60,384 nt of DNA from an uncultured Bacteroidales bacterium. GTDB taxonomy: Bacteria; Bacteroidota; Bacteroidia; Bacteroidales; G3-4614. Both the position numbers and the translations under genes were made by a program. This document shows, one piece after another, positions 19,921 to 28,800 of the stretch. Under the pieces are notes generated by a model. That model ran no database searches and was not told the DNA's origin. It saw only the letters and a list, made by a program, of their open reading frames with translations. The first letter of the stretch is position 1. The number at the start of each line of letters is the position of its first letter. The stretch covers positions 1-60,384 of the forward strand of contig CASFRS010000010.1 in the NCBI GenBank assembly GCA_949297125.1. Reading direction: 5' to 3'.

Positions 19921-22341
19921 ATGAAAAAAAGATTCATCACGCTTCTGATTGCCGCATGCAGTTACATAACAGCATCGGCGGCCGCCGAAATAACAGGAAC
20001 CGTTACCGACCGCAACAACGGCAAAAGAATAGGATACGCCACGATAGGGCTGAAGCCCGCAGGGGGCGAAGCACAAGCTAAGGCCGCCATAAGCGGCGAT
20101 GAAGGGACATTCTCGTTCAGGCAGGTGGCGCCGGGGCGATACACTCTTACCGCATCGCTTCTCGGATACGAAGATGCCGTAATGGAAATAACCGTAAACG
20201 GCGAAAACGACAACCGCCGGCACGTGGAGATAAGGATGACACCCGCGGCAAACACCCTCGACGAAGTAAACGTAATAGGGCAAAAGTCGCAGATGCGGCT
20301 GGAGATAGACCGCAAGGTATTCGACGTGGAACAGGACATAGCGTCGAAAGGGGGGACGGCAGCCGAAGCGTTGCAGAACATCCCGTCGGTAAGCGTCGAT
20401 ATAGAGGGGAACATATCGCTGCGCAACAACAGCAACGTCGACCTGTGGATAAACGGCAAGCCGTCGGGACTGACAGGCAACAACCGCGCCCAGTACCTCG
20501 AACAGCTCCCGGCCGAGAGCATAAAAAGCATAGAGGTAATAACCAACCCGTCGTCGAAATATTCGGCCGAAGGGGTAGCCGGGGCAATAAACATAATACT
20601 GAAAGACGGCGGGCTGAAAGGGCAGTACGGCAGCATAAGCGTCAGCGCGAACACCTACGGCGGGGTAATGCCGTACGGGAACTACACGCTCAATGCCGAC
20701 AAGGTGGACTTCACCCTTATGGGCGGCGTGCAGTACATGAACAACATCGACTTCACAAACGACTACACCCTTACCTCGTGGGAAGGGAAGGACACAACAA
20801 CGATACGCCAGTACAACAAGTCGGACTACGGCAATCTTGGCGGCATGTTGCGGGCAGGGCTGACATACCGCATTACCGACAAGGACCAGATACAGTTTAC
20901 CGCCACCGGCATATGCTTTTCGCAGAAAGGGGAGACCACCCTGGAGACAAGCGATGAAACGGGAGATATATTCCGATACCGCACGGAGAATAACGACCCC
21001 TCCCGATTCGGCATGTTCAGTGCAAACGCCGACTACAACCGCACATTCGCAAAAGACCATACCCTCAGGCTCTATGCCGCGTTCAACATGCAAAAGAACA
21101 GGAGCTACAGCGACTACGAACAGACCTCGTACGGCATATACACGCTGCAAAAGGAACGTGCCGCATCGACTGCGCGCGTGGGAAGTTTCCAGCTCGATTA
21201 CAGCAACCAGCTTACCGAAGCGGTAAAGGTAGAGAGCGGGCTGAGTTCGATATTCGGGATATGCGGCTTCAACATATTCACCACATCGGGTACGGGTCCC
21301 GCCGACCTTGTCCCCGACCCCCTGCTCAGCAATGACTACGACTACCGCCGGGGCAAACACGCCCTCTACTTTTCAGTAAGCGGGAAAATAAGGAACTTCG
21401 GCATACAGGCCGGACTGCGCGGGGAGTACATGATGAACGACATAAGCAGCAACACCCCCGACGTTCAGATGCCGAACGCCCGAACCGACCAGTGGCACCT
21501 CTTCCCGTCGCTGTTCATGTCGTACAAACTGCCTAAGGAAAACGAGATGCAGCTAAACTATACCCACCGCGTAAACTACCCCGGGGACAACCAGCTGAAC
21601 CCGTACCGGCAGATAACCGACTCCACGGCAATATCGTACGGTAACCCCGCCCTTACCTCGGAGTACTCGCACCAGGTGGAGATGAACTACATAAAGAACT
21701 GGGAAAAGCATATCCTGTCGGCATCGCTCTACTACCGGTACACGTACGACGTGATACAGCAGGTAGGGTACTACGACGCCCCGGCGATGTACTACACCTA
21801 CCGCAACATATCCGACAGACAGGACATGGGGGTCGAACTCGTATCCAAAAACAAGCTCTGGAAGATACTCGACCTCACCACCACCGTAAACATATACTAC
21901 AACCGGCTGTCGCCCTACACGTTCGTATATACCGACAGCAACGGCAACGAAGGGAGCACCGCCTACGACGGGAGCAGCAACTTCACATGGACGCTGCGCA
22001 TAAACGCATCGCTCGCCCTGCCGAAGAACTTCATAATACAGGGCAACGGCGAATACAACGCAAAACAGATAATGCTGCAGGGCGAAGCGTTGCCGAGCTA
22101 CGCCATGGATTTGGGTATAAAGAAGAGTTTCCTCGACAAGCGGCTCGTGGCAAGCATATCGGGACGCAACCTGCTCAATTCCCGTTCATACACCACCGAG
22201 ACCTACGGCGACACCTTCTACCAGCACAAAAAGATGAAATACTCGAGGTGGATGTTACGCTTCACACTGTCGTACAAGTTCGGCAAGGCCGGGACAAACA
22301 GCACCGATGCCATACCCGAAGACTTCAGCATAGGGATGTAG
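19921..22341 (+). CDS. TonB-dependent outer-membrane protein (OMP_b-brl_3 type)
   Basis: This 806-residue protein has a signal peptide (MKKRFITLLIAACSYITASAA). A carboxypeptidase-regulatory-like/CNA-B-type beta-sandwich follows (ITGTVTDRNNGKRIGYATIGLK ... GRYTLTASLLGYE). Then comes a plug domain (NTLDEVNVIGQKSQMRLEIDRKVFDV ... AEALQNIPSVSVDIEGNISLRNNSNVDLWINGKPSGL ... IKSIEVITNPSSKYSAEGVAGAINIIL). The barrel ends in an aromatic strand before a short tail. This is the SusC-unlike branch often found near peptidase or regulator genes. Its substrate is unknown and no SusD partner is present. The ATG at 19921 was chosen over upstream codons because it gives the signal peptide and lies past the gyrB terminator. 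Confidence 0.88.
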   Translation: MKKRFITLLIAACSYITASAAAEITGTVTDRNNGKRIGYATIGLKPAGGEAQAKAAISGDEGTFSFRQVAPGRYTLTASLLGYEDAVMEITVNGENDNRRHVEIRMTPAANTLDEVNVIGQKSQMRLEIDRKVFDVEQDIASKGGTAAEALQNIPSVSVDIEGNISLRNNSNVDLWINGKPSGLTGNNRAQYLEQLPAESIKSIEVITNPSSKYSAEGVAGAINIILKDGGLKGQYGSISVSANTYGGVMPYGNYTLNADKVDFTLMGGVQYMNNIDFTNDYTLTSWEGKDTTTIRQYNKSDYGNLGGMLRAGLTYRITDKDQIQFTATGICFSQKGETTLETSDETGDIFRYRTENNDPSRFGMFSANADYNRTFAKDHTLRLYAAFNMQKNRSYSDYEQTSYGIYTLQKERAASTARVGSFQLDYSNQLTEAVKVESGLSSIFGICGFNIFTTSGTGPADLVPDPLLSNDYDYRRGKHALYFSVSGKIRNFGIQAGLRGEYMMNDISSNTPDVQMPNARTDQWHLFPSLFMSYKLPKENEMQLNYTHRVNYPGDNQLNPYRQITDSTAISYGNPALTSEYSHQVEMNYIKNWEKHILSASLYYRYTYDVIQQVGYYDAPAMYYTYRNISDRQDMGVELVSKNKLWKILDLTTTVNIYYNRLSPYTFVYTDSNGNEGSTAYDGSSNFTWTLRINASLALPKNFIIQGNGEYNAKQIMLQGEALPSYAMDLGIKKSFLDKRLVASISGRNLLNSRSYTTETYGDTFYQHKKMKYSRWMLRFTLSYKFGKAGTNSTDAIPEDFSIGM

Positions 22342-22360
22342 CGCGGGTACGGCAACAGGT

Positions 22361-23941
22361 TCAAGCCTGCCCGACAAACCTGAAACGCTCCACATCGAAC
22401 AGGCCCGAAGCGGTTATTTTCAATGCGGGTATAACGGGGAGCGACATGAACGAGAGAGTCATAAGGGGCGACGGCATACGGCATCCGTTGCGGCGTATCC
22501 TGTCCGACACGGCCGAATAGGCCGCAACCACATCGTCGGCAGAAGCATCGGACATAAGCCCCCCTATAGCAAGCGGCATTGAATAAAGCTCTTTCCCGTC
22601 GAAGAAGGCCACCCCTCCCTTCATCTCCACAATGGCGTTGATCACCTTTACAATAGAGGCGTCGTCGCACCCTACCACTGTTATATTGTGGCTGTCGTGC
22701 CCTACGGTAGAGCCGAATGCGCCGGCCTTCAACCCGAAGCCGTGGACGTAGGCCGCAGCAGGTCTGGCTGTGCTGCTGTAACGGTTATAGCAGACTATCT
22801 TGGCCACATCGCCGATACCGGTGCCGCAAGTCAGGTGGTCGGTATAAAGCGTATCGGGATGCACACCTATGATATGGGCTGAATCGGCAGCAGGGATTTC
22901 ACCTGCCGACAACCGGCGGGCGGAAAAGTTATTCACCGTCGGGGCAACAGGAAAGAACGGCGCAGGGGCTGCTTCCCTGCCGTCTATATATACTGCGGCC
23001 GGGAGAAAGTTCTCGAGGTCGGGGGTTATTATAAAATCGGCGCGGTCGCCCTTCTGCAACAACCCCACGGGGAGCGAATAGTGCCGTACGGGGTTCAGCG
23101 TAGCAGCCCGCAGCGCATTGAAAAGAGGCACTCCTGCAGCCACGGCACGCGCCACAAGGAGGTTTATATGCCCGCGGACAAGGTCAAACGCCTTATAGTC
23201 GTCGGTACAGAACATGACACTGTCGGGATACCGCTCCAGCAGAGGCAACAGTTCGTTGAACGACTTTGCCGAACTCCCCTCGCGAATCTGAATCTTCATG
23301 CCGCACATGATTTTCTCCTCCGCCTCACCGAAGGAGACGCACTCATGGTCGGTAGAGATTCCCGCTTCAACATACTTCCGCAACTCCCCGCCCCTTAGCC
23401 CGGGAGCATGGCCGTCCACGGGCAGCCCCGCACGGCGTGCCGCATCCAGTTTGGCATGCACTCCGGCATCGCCGTTTACCACGCCCACACTGTTCATCAT
23501 CTCGCTCAACCCTACGAAACGCCCCCCAGCCAACAGCCGCCGGGTAGCGGCAGGACCGATTTCCGCGCCCGACCTGTCGAACGGCACCGACGGCACGCAC
23601 GAAGGAAGCGTGTAGAATATCTTCATGGCACTCCGTGCGGCATCGTCCAGCATGAATTCTATCCCGGCTTCGCCGCATACGTTGGCAATCTCGTGCGGAT
23701 CGCTGACGGTAGCCACCGTTCCGTGCCGCACGGCATTGCGCGCGAACTCCGACGGGACAAGCATGGAGCTCTCTATATGGCAGTGCGAATCGACAAACCC
23801 CGGCATCAGGTAACGGGCATACTCAGCCCCGTTCCCTGCTGCAGGGAGAATATCGGCCACTATTCCGTCCGAAATGAACACATCGGCCGGATAAACGGCC
23901 CGCTTTACCACATCGACCAATTTTCCTGAAACCTTTTCCAT
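22361..23941 (-). CDS. ade: Adenine deaminase
   Basis: This 526-residue amidohydrolase converts adenine to hypoxanthine and ammonia in purine salvage. The metal-binding motif appears as GFVDSHCHIESSMLVPSEFAR near residue 50. It is followed by HGTVATVSDPHEIANVCG, VDGHAPGLRG, TDHECVSFGEAEEK and FCTDDYKAFDLVRGHINLLV, all family hallmarks. The C-terminal part (GHDSHNITVVGCDDASIVKVINAIVEMKGGVAF) is also typical of bacterial Ade. It is somewhat shorter than E. coli Ade but complete. It converges on the TonB-dependent gene with a 19-bp gap and no obvious terminator between them. Confidence 0.93.
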   Translation of the reverse strand: MEKVSGKLVDVVKRAVYPADVFISDGIVADILPAAGNGAEYARYLMPGFVDSHCHIESSMLVPSEFARNAVRHGTVATVSDPHEIANVCGEAGIEFMLDDAARSAMKIFYTLPSCVPSVPFDRSGAEIGPAATRRLLAGGRFVGLSEMMNSVGVVNGDAGVHAKLDAARRAGLPVDGHAPGLRGGELRKYVEAGISTDHECVSFGEAEEKIMCGMKIQIREGSSAKSFNELLPLLERYPDSVMFCTDDYKAFDLVRGHINLLVARAVAAGVPLFNALRAATLNPVRHYSLPVGLLQKGDRADFIITPDLENFLPAAVYIDGREAAPAPFFPVAPTVNNFSARRLSAGEIPAADSAHIIGVHPDTLYTDHLTCGTGIGDVAKIVCYNRYSSTARPAAAYVHGFGLKAGAFGSTVGHDSHNITVVGCDDASIVKVINAIVEMKGGVAFFDGKELYSMPLAIGGLMSDASADDVVAAYSAVSDRIRRNGCRMPSPLMTLSFMSLPVIPALKITASGLFDVERFRFVGQA

Positions 23942-24111
23942 GGCATTTTAAAAACAGACTATCCGACAGCTAAGTTAAACAAGATAGCCGAAACTGTAAA
24001 CATAAAGGGAAGGAAGCATCCCTCCGGCAACTCGCACCGTACACCGCGAAGGGGCGGCGAGAGTGAGGAGGCATGGATACCGGGAAAAGTGCGGGCATCC
24101 GTGCCATGCCG

Positions 24112-24148
24112 AAAAAAGATGCGCCGGAGTCGGACCCCGGCGCATCTT
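24112..24148 (-). terminator. Terminator after the NagB/PIG-L fusion gene
   Basis: AAGATGCGCCGG (24116-24127) pairs with CCGGCGCATCTT (24137-24148). On the minus strand the stem is followed by a U tract (A at 24112-24117). It ends the gene whose stop is at 24208. I see no gene in 23942-24207. Confidence 0.9.
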
Positions 24149-24207
24149 CCGTTATGGCGTATTCCGCATCCCCACACAAGCGGGAGAGGAGGGAATCCTG
24201 TGCGGTA

Positions 24208-26193
24208 TCAGTCTCTGATAGGGTGATACTGTACGAATGCCTCTATCGCCTCGTACGAAGCAAGCCCGAGTTTCAGATAGAGTTCGGCCGTAGCCTTGTT
24301 GCGGTCTTCGGCACGCTGCCAGAAGAGGCGTTCGTCATCGCCGAGGAACGGGGCGTTCTCCATCTGCGACTGGTGCTTGAGGATAGAGTTGCGTTTCGAC
24401 CTGAGTTCTTCGGGCGAAATGGGCACTGCCATTTCTATGTAGTCGATATCCCACTCTGCCCATGCGCCGCGGTACATCCATATGCGGCAATCCTGCATCC
24501 AGTCGTCGTCCTTCACCTCGTCTATCGCGGCAAGGACTGCATCGAGGCATACGCGGTGCGTACCGTGCGGGTCGGCAAGGTCGCCGGCAACGAATATCTG
24601 GTCGGGCTTAACGTCCAGCAGGAGTTTCTTTACTATATCCACGTCGGGACGTCCGAGAGCCCCTTTCTTTATCGTCCCGGTTTCATAGAACGGAAGGGCG
24701 AGGAAATGCACGTTCTCGGGTTTTACGCCCATGTAGTTGCAGGCCGTGCGGGCCTCTGCGCGGCGTATCATCCCTTTCAGGTAACGGGCTTCATAAATAT
24801 CCACGTCGCCCTCCTTCTTGGCCTTCACCGAAGCGTCGATGTCATCGAGGTACTTCATGGCCTCGGGGTTGTCGAACTTGAAGTCCTTCGCTATGCTCTT
24901 CATCAGCATGACGTAACGCATCATGTCCTCGTCGCCCACGGCTATGTTGCCGGAAGTCTCGTAAGCCACATGAACATCGTGGTTCTGCTTTACAAGGCGG
25001 CTGAGCGTCGCGCCCATCGATATTACATCGTCGTCGGGGTGCGGGCTGAATACGATAATCTTCTTGGGGTACGGCTTGGCACGTTCGGGACGGAACGTGT
25101 CGTCGGCGTTAGGCTTGCCGCCGGGCCACCCGGTTATGGTATGCTGGAGGTCGTTGAATATCTTTATGTTCACGTCGTATGCCGACTTGTAGATAGCCAG
25201 CAGTTCGCTGAGCCCGTTATCGTTGTAGTCCTTGTTGGTGAGTTTGAGGATGGGCTTGCCTGTAACGCCGCAGAGCCATACTATCGCGCGGCGGATAAGG
25301 CGGTCGTTCCATTCGCACGACGAAACCAGCCACGGCTTGCTTATACGGGTGAGTTTCTCGGCCGCAATCACGTCGGTTACTATACATGCGTTCTTGCAGG
25401 TCTGGAGGAAACTTGCCGGTACCGTATCGGTAACAGGCCCTTCTATCGCATCGCGCAGTTTTACCGAAACTTCTTCGCCCCAGCCTACCACGAATACGTG
25501 CTTTGCCTTGAGGACAGTGGAGAGCCCCATCGTTATTGCGTTCTGCTGGGCCATTTCATTGGTCTGGAATACTTTCGACACAAGGTTGTGCGAGTCGTTG
25601 CCCAGCAACATCAGGCGGGTTGCCGACGTAATCTGCGAACCGGGTTCGTTGAATATAAGCGAACCCGATATGCCTATCTCGAGCAACACGGCATCGAGCC
25701 CTCCCAGCGAAGCTATCTTCTCCTCGTACTGGCGGCAGAATTCAAAGACACTCTCCTTTGCAGCCTCGCCCGAAGGGGTGTAGATATTTTCGGGCTTGAT
25801 ATCGACCTTGTCGAGCAGGTTCTCCTTCAGTACGCTCAACGTGCTGTTGGCCCCTTCGACCAGAGGATAAAACTCGCCGACATTGAAAACCACCACATCG
25901 GCAAAACTTACCTTGCCGGCCTTGTACATCTCCACCAGTTCGTGGTATACAAGATGCGTCCCTGTCCCCCAACCGAGAGCCATTACGCATTTGCGGTTCT
26001 CCTTGGCGCACTTTCCTATTATGTCGGCAATGCTTTTCGCAACATACACGGCGCCGTCTTCGGCCGTTTCATGAACGTCCGTGAAAATTTTTTCAAATCT
26101 CGACAAAGCCGTAAGTTCCAAAGCACTATCGGGACGGTAATACTTTTTGGGTACCCTGTCGAGCTTGATCTGAGAGCTTAAGTTAGTTTTCAT
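24208..26193 (-). CDS. Fusion of a degenerate glucosamine-6-phosphate deaminase (NagB-like) domain and a PIG-L deacetylase domain
   Basis: This 661-residue protein combines an N-terminal NagB/RpiA-fold domain (about residues 1-290) and a C-terminal PIG-L/LmbE domain. The latter starts at FSPHPDDDVISMGATL (residues 382-397) and has the second metal motif DPHGTHRVCLDA further on. Databases usually call this Bacteroidetes family glucosamine-6-phosphate deaminase. Against the canonical NagB encoded next door, however, Asp72 is Gly106 (FNVGEF), Asp141 is Ser176 and His143 is Ser178 (GISGSLIFNEP); only Glu148 is kept as Glu183. The deaminase activity is therefore doubtful, while the metal-dependent deacetylase site looks intact. 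I infer a role in N-acetyl-sugar metabolism, possibly with the NagB domain as sensor or scaffold. Its promoter lies in a repeat at 26325-26355. Confidence 0.88.
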   Translation of the reverse strand: MKTNLSSQIKLDRVPKKYYRPDSALELTALSRFEKIFTDVHETAEDGAVYVAKSIADIIGKCAKENRKCVMALGWGTGTHLVYHELVEMYKAGKVSFADVVVFNVGEFYPLVEGANSTLSVLKENLLDKVDIKPENIYTPSGEAAKESVFEFCRQYEEKIASLGGLDAVLLEIGISGSLIFNEPGSQITSATRLMLLGNDSHNLVSKVFQTNEMAQQNAITMGLSTVLKAKHVFVVGWGEEVSVKLRDAIEGPVTDTVPASFLQTCKNACIVTDVIAAEKLTRISKPWLVSSCEWNDRLIRRAIVWLCGVTGKPILKLTNKDYNDNGLSELLAIYKSAYDVNIKIFNDLQHTITGWPGGKPNADDTFRPERAKPYPKKIIVFSPHPDDDVISMGATLSRLVKQNHDVHVAYETSGNIAVGDEDMMRYVMLMKSIAKDFKFDNPEAMKYLDDIDASVKAKKEGDVDIYEARYLKGMIRRAEARTACNYMGVKPENVHFLALPFYETGTIKKGALGRPDVDIVKKLLLDVKPDQIFVAGDLADPHGTHRVCLDAVLAAIDEVKDDDWMQDCRIWMYRGAWAEWDIDYIEMAVPISPEELRSKRNSILKHQSQMENAPFLGDDERLFWQRAEDRNKATAELYLKLGLASYEAIEAFVQYHPIRD

Positions 26194-26253
26194 AATTATT
26201 GTTGTTTACACGAGAAATATTTCCGATCTTCATAAACAGCCCTGCTTCGCGAT

Positions 26254-26334
26254 GCAAACGGGGGCAGAGGCAAACCTTACAGGTTCGGCTATGCCGAGTG
26301 CAGCTTATTTTCGCCGTTCTACGGCAAAGATAAT
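26254..26334 (-). repeat. Dispersed promoter-bearing repeat, copy 2
   Basis: This 81-bp unit begins GCAAACGGGGGCAGAGGCAA and ends GGCAAAGATAAT. It is tandem with copy 3 and nearly identical to it from the GGTTCGGCTATGCCGAGTGC segment onward. Its left part is degenerate on the minus strand, where no -7 box follows, so transcripts from the junction promoter would run through it. Confidence 0.9.
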
Positions 26335-26355
26335 GCAAACGAGGGCAGAGACAAA
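26325..26355 (-). promoter_or_regulatory. Promoter of the NagB/PIG-L fusion gene, formed at a repeat junction
   Basis: On the minus strand TTTG (complement of 26352-26355), 19 bases, then TATCTTTG (complement of 26325-26332): a perfect match. The -33 box comes from copy 3 and the -7 box from copy 2. The predicted leader is about 125 nt. Confidence 0.8.
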
Positions 26356-26414
26356 CCGCGAGGTTCGGCTATGCCGAGTGCAGCTTATTTTCGCCGTTCT
26401 ACGGCAAAGATAAT
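26335..26414 (-). repeat. Dispersed promoter-bearing repeat, copy 3
   Basis: This 80-bp unit begins GCAAACGAGGGCAGAGACAA and ends GGCAAAGATAAT. On the minus strand it has a -7 type TATCTTTG at its start, then the small hairpin GCCGT-AGA-ACGGC, a second hairpin CGGC-ATA-GCCG, and TTTG near its end. The remainder of 26415-26676 is AT-rich and contains the nagB promoter; I see no gene in 26194-26676. Confidence 0.9.
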
Positions 26415-26605
26415 TATTAAAAACATATGTTATTCCAATAAACAGGCAAAAATTAATATAAAGCGGCAAAAAGCGGAACAGGAAGCCCGGCGTGCAACGG
26501 AATGCCCTGCACCTCAGCCCGGAGCAGCCGCAGCGGAAGTTTTCTCAGCACGGCGGGACCGGGATGACGCACGAAAAAAAAGAGAAAGAATATGATAAAA
26601 AATCA

Positions 26606-26637
26606 TTTGCTTTTTCATCAAGTATAGACTATCTTCG
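26606..26637 (+). promoter_or_regulatory. Probable promoter of nagB
   Basis: TTTG (26606-26609), 20 bases, then TATCTTCG (26630-26637), one base away from the -7 consensus. The ATG of nagB is 39 bp downstream. This promoter is unlike the repeat-borne one of the divergent fusion gene, so the two sugar-phosphate genes probably have separate control. Confidence 0.65.
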
Positions 26638-26676
26638 CATATTATATAAATCAACCATTAAAACACAAGGTAAACC

Positions 26677-27486
26677 ATGAGACTTATAATCCAACCGAAT
26701 TACGAGAACGTATCGCGCTGGGCGGCCAACTACGTCGTATCGCGCATAAAAGAGTTCAACCCCACGGAAGAGAAGAAATTCGTGCTCGGCCTCCCCACCG
26801 GCTCGTCCCCCCTGGGTATGTACAAGGCGCTGATAGAGCTCAACAAGAAGGGTGTGGTATCGTTCCGTAACGTCATAACGTTCAACATGGACGAATACGT
26901 AGGGTTGCCCAAGGAACACCCCGAAAGCTACCACTCGTTCATGTGGAACAACTTCTTCAGCCATATCGACATACTTCCGGAAAACGTAAACATCCTCAAC
27001 GGCAACGCACCCGACCCGATAGCCGAATGCGCAGCTTACGAAGAAAAGATAAAGGCGGCCGGAGGCATAGACCTCTTCCTCGGGGGGATAGGTCCCGACG
27101 GGCATATAGCCTTCAACGAACCGGGTTCGTCGCTTTCCTCGCGTACCAGGATGAAGACCCTCACCACCGATACGATAATAGCCAATTCGAGATTCTTCGA
27201 CAACGACGTGAACAAAGTTCCCAAAACGGCCCTCACCGTAGGAGTAGGCACGGTAATGGACGCAAAGAGCGTACTTATAATAGTAAACGGGCACAACAAG
27301 GCCCGCGCCCTCAAGCACGGCGTTGAAGGCGGCATATCGCAGATGTGGACGATAAGCGCGTTGCAGAACCACCCGCACAGCATAATAGTATGCGACGAAG
27401 CCGCTACGGCCGAGATAACCGTCGGTACATACAAATACTTCAAGGATATAGAGAAGGACAACCTCGATCCCAATTCGCTTCTCTGA
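26677..27486 (+). CDS. nagB: Glucosamine-6-phosphate deaminase
   Basis: This 269-residue enzyme converts glucosamine-6-phosphate to fructose-6-phosphate and ammonia. All catalytic residues are in the same numbering as in E. coli NagB: Asp72 in FNMDEYVGL, Asp141 and His143 in [13 protein letters not shown], and Glu148. The phosphate loop [14 protein letters not shown] is also present. Length is the family standard. It is divergent from the NagB/PIG-L fusion, which supports an amino-sugar locus. A GC-rich hairpin follows the stop. Confidence 0.97.
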   Translation: MRLIIQPNYENVSRWAANYVVSRIKEFNPTEEKKFVLGLPTGSSPLGMYKALIELNKKGVVSFRNVITFNMDEYVGLPKEHPESYHSFMWNNFFSHIDILPENVNILNGNAPDPIAECAAYEEKIKAAGGIDLFLGGIGPDGHIAFNEPGSSLSSRTRMKTLTTDTIIANSRFFDNDVNKVPKTALTVGVGTVMDAKSVLIIVNGHNKARALKHGVEGGISQMWTISALQNHPHSIIVCDEAATAEITVGTYKYFKDIEKDNLDPNSLL

Positions 27487-27504
27487 AAAAGGGACAACAG
27501 GAAA

Positions 27505-27540
27505 GGAGGCGCGCCGGGCAGGATGTTCCGGCGCACCTCC
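27505..27540 (+). terminator. Terminator-like hairpin after nagB
   Basis: GGAGGCGCGCCGG (27505-27517) pairs with CCGGCGCACCTCC (27528-27540) with one mismatch, then GTTT. No other feature is clear in 27541-27761 apart from a short fragment (27556-27580) similar to the dispersed promoter repeat. Confidence 0.7.
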
Positions 27541-27761
27541 GTTTAATATAAGGGGAAACCGGCGCAGAGGCAAACCTTTCCGGACGGGCAGGGCCGGGAA
27601 GACACCCTTGCGGAAGAGGACGGGAGCGTTCCGGGAAGGAGAGACGCCGGCGCGCAAGATACGCGGGGACAGACAGGGAAGATACCGGAGCCGCCGTTAC
27701 CGGGCGGTTCCTGCAGCACGGCGGGCTGCACTGCGCATAAATTCACACTGCGTAATACGAT

Positions 27762-28769
27762 ATGGGCAAGAAGATACTTATAACGGGAGCAGGAGGCTTT
27801 ATCGGCGGCTTCATAGTAGCCGAAGCCCTTAAGCGCGGATACGAGACGTATGCAGGCATACGGCACTCCACCAACCTGCAGTTTCTGCAGGACGACAGGA
27901 TACACAAGGTTTACCTTACATATCGCGACAAGGCCAGGCTTGCCGAAGAGATAGAAGCCTTCAAGCGCGAACACGGGAAATGGGACTACATAGTCCATAA
28001 CCTCGGCGTAACCAAGACCTCCGACAAGAAAAGATTCGACGAGGTAAATTTTGAATACCTGAAAAACTTCGCCGATACACTCATAGCAACCGGCAGCGTC
28101 CCCGAAAAGTTCATCTACATGAGCAGCCTCAGCGCATGGACCACCGGCGACAAAGGGTATACGCCGATAAACGACAACGATACGCCATGCCCCGAGTCGG
28201 CATACGGGCGCAGCAAACTCCGTTCGGAACTCTACCTGCGCACGCTCGGAGGCTTCCCCTGCGTAACCCTCCGCCCGACAGGCGTCTACGGCCCTCACGA
28301 AAAAGACTATCTGATGATGATAAGGATGATAGGCAAAGGGATAGACGTAGCCGTAGGGAGCAAGCACAAAGTCTACACGTTCATATACGTAAAGGACCTT
28401 GTAAAGGCCATATTCCTTGCAATAGACCGGGGTGTTGCAGGGCACGGGTATTTTATAGCCGACGGGAAGACCTACACGCAAAAGGAGTTCCGCAACATAG
28501 TGGCGGCCCGGCTCGGCAAACGGTACGTACTGCCTGTAACCGTTCCAGAGGCGTTGTGCCGTTACGTCTGCACAAAAGCGGAAGAGATTGCAAGGAAACG
28601 CCACAGGGCATCCACGCTCAACAGCGACAAGTTCTACATACTGAGGCAGCACAACTGGGCGTGCGACACATCGAGAGCCGAAGAAGAACTCGGGTTCTTC
28701 GCCGACTACAATCTGGAACAGGGAATAGACGAAGCCGTAACATGGTACAAGGAAAACGGCTGGATATAA
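27762..28769 (+). CDS. NAD-dependent epimerase/dehydratase (extended SDR)
   Basis: This 335-residue protein begins with a nucleotide-binding GAGGFIGGFIVAEALKRG motif. It carries the extended-SDR catalytic set: Ser in YMSSLSA and Tyr-Lys in AYGRSKLRSE, with RPTGVYGPHEKDYLMMI and FIYVKDLVKAIFLAID in the substrate and structural region. It acts on a nucleotide-linked or other sugar, but the substrate cannot be told. It is followed 31 bp later by nadB on the same strand, so the two may be cotranscribed. I see no good promoter in the 60 bp upstream of its ATG. Confidence 0.85.
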   Translation: MGKKILITGAGGFIGGFIVAEALKRGYETYAGIRHSTNLQFLQDDRIHKVYLTYRDKARLAEEIEAFKREHGKWDYIVHNLGVTKTSDKKRFDEVNFEYLKNFADTLIATGSVPEKFIYMSSLSAWTTGDKGYTPINDNDTPCPESAYGRSKLRSELYLRTLGGFPCVTLRPTGVYGPHEKDYLMMIRMIGKGIDVAVGSKHKVYTFIYVKDLVKAIFLAIDRGVAGHGYFIADGKTYTQKEFRNIVAARLGKRYVLPVTVPEALCRYVCTKAEEIARKRHRASTLNSDKFYILRQHNWACDTSRAEEELGFFADYNLEQGIDEAVTWYKENGWI

Positions 28770-28800
28770 GATAATGAGATTACAAAAAACAGAGAGAGCA

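Noticed and set aside
27556..27580. Fifth copy of the dispersed promoter repeat
   Set aside because: Only about 24 bp resemble the GCAGAGGCAAACCTT part, there is no -7 box, and no gene starts downstream on that strand; at most a decayed fragment.
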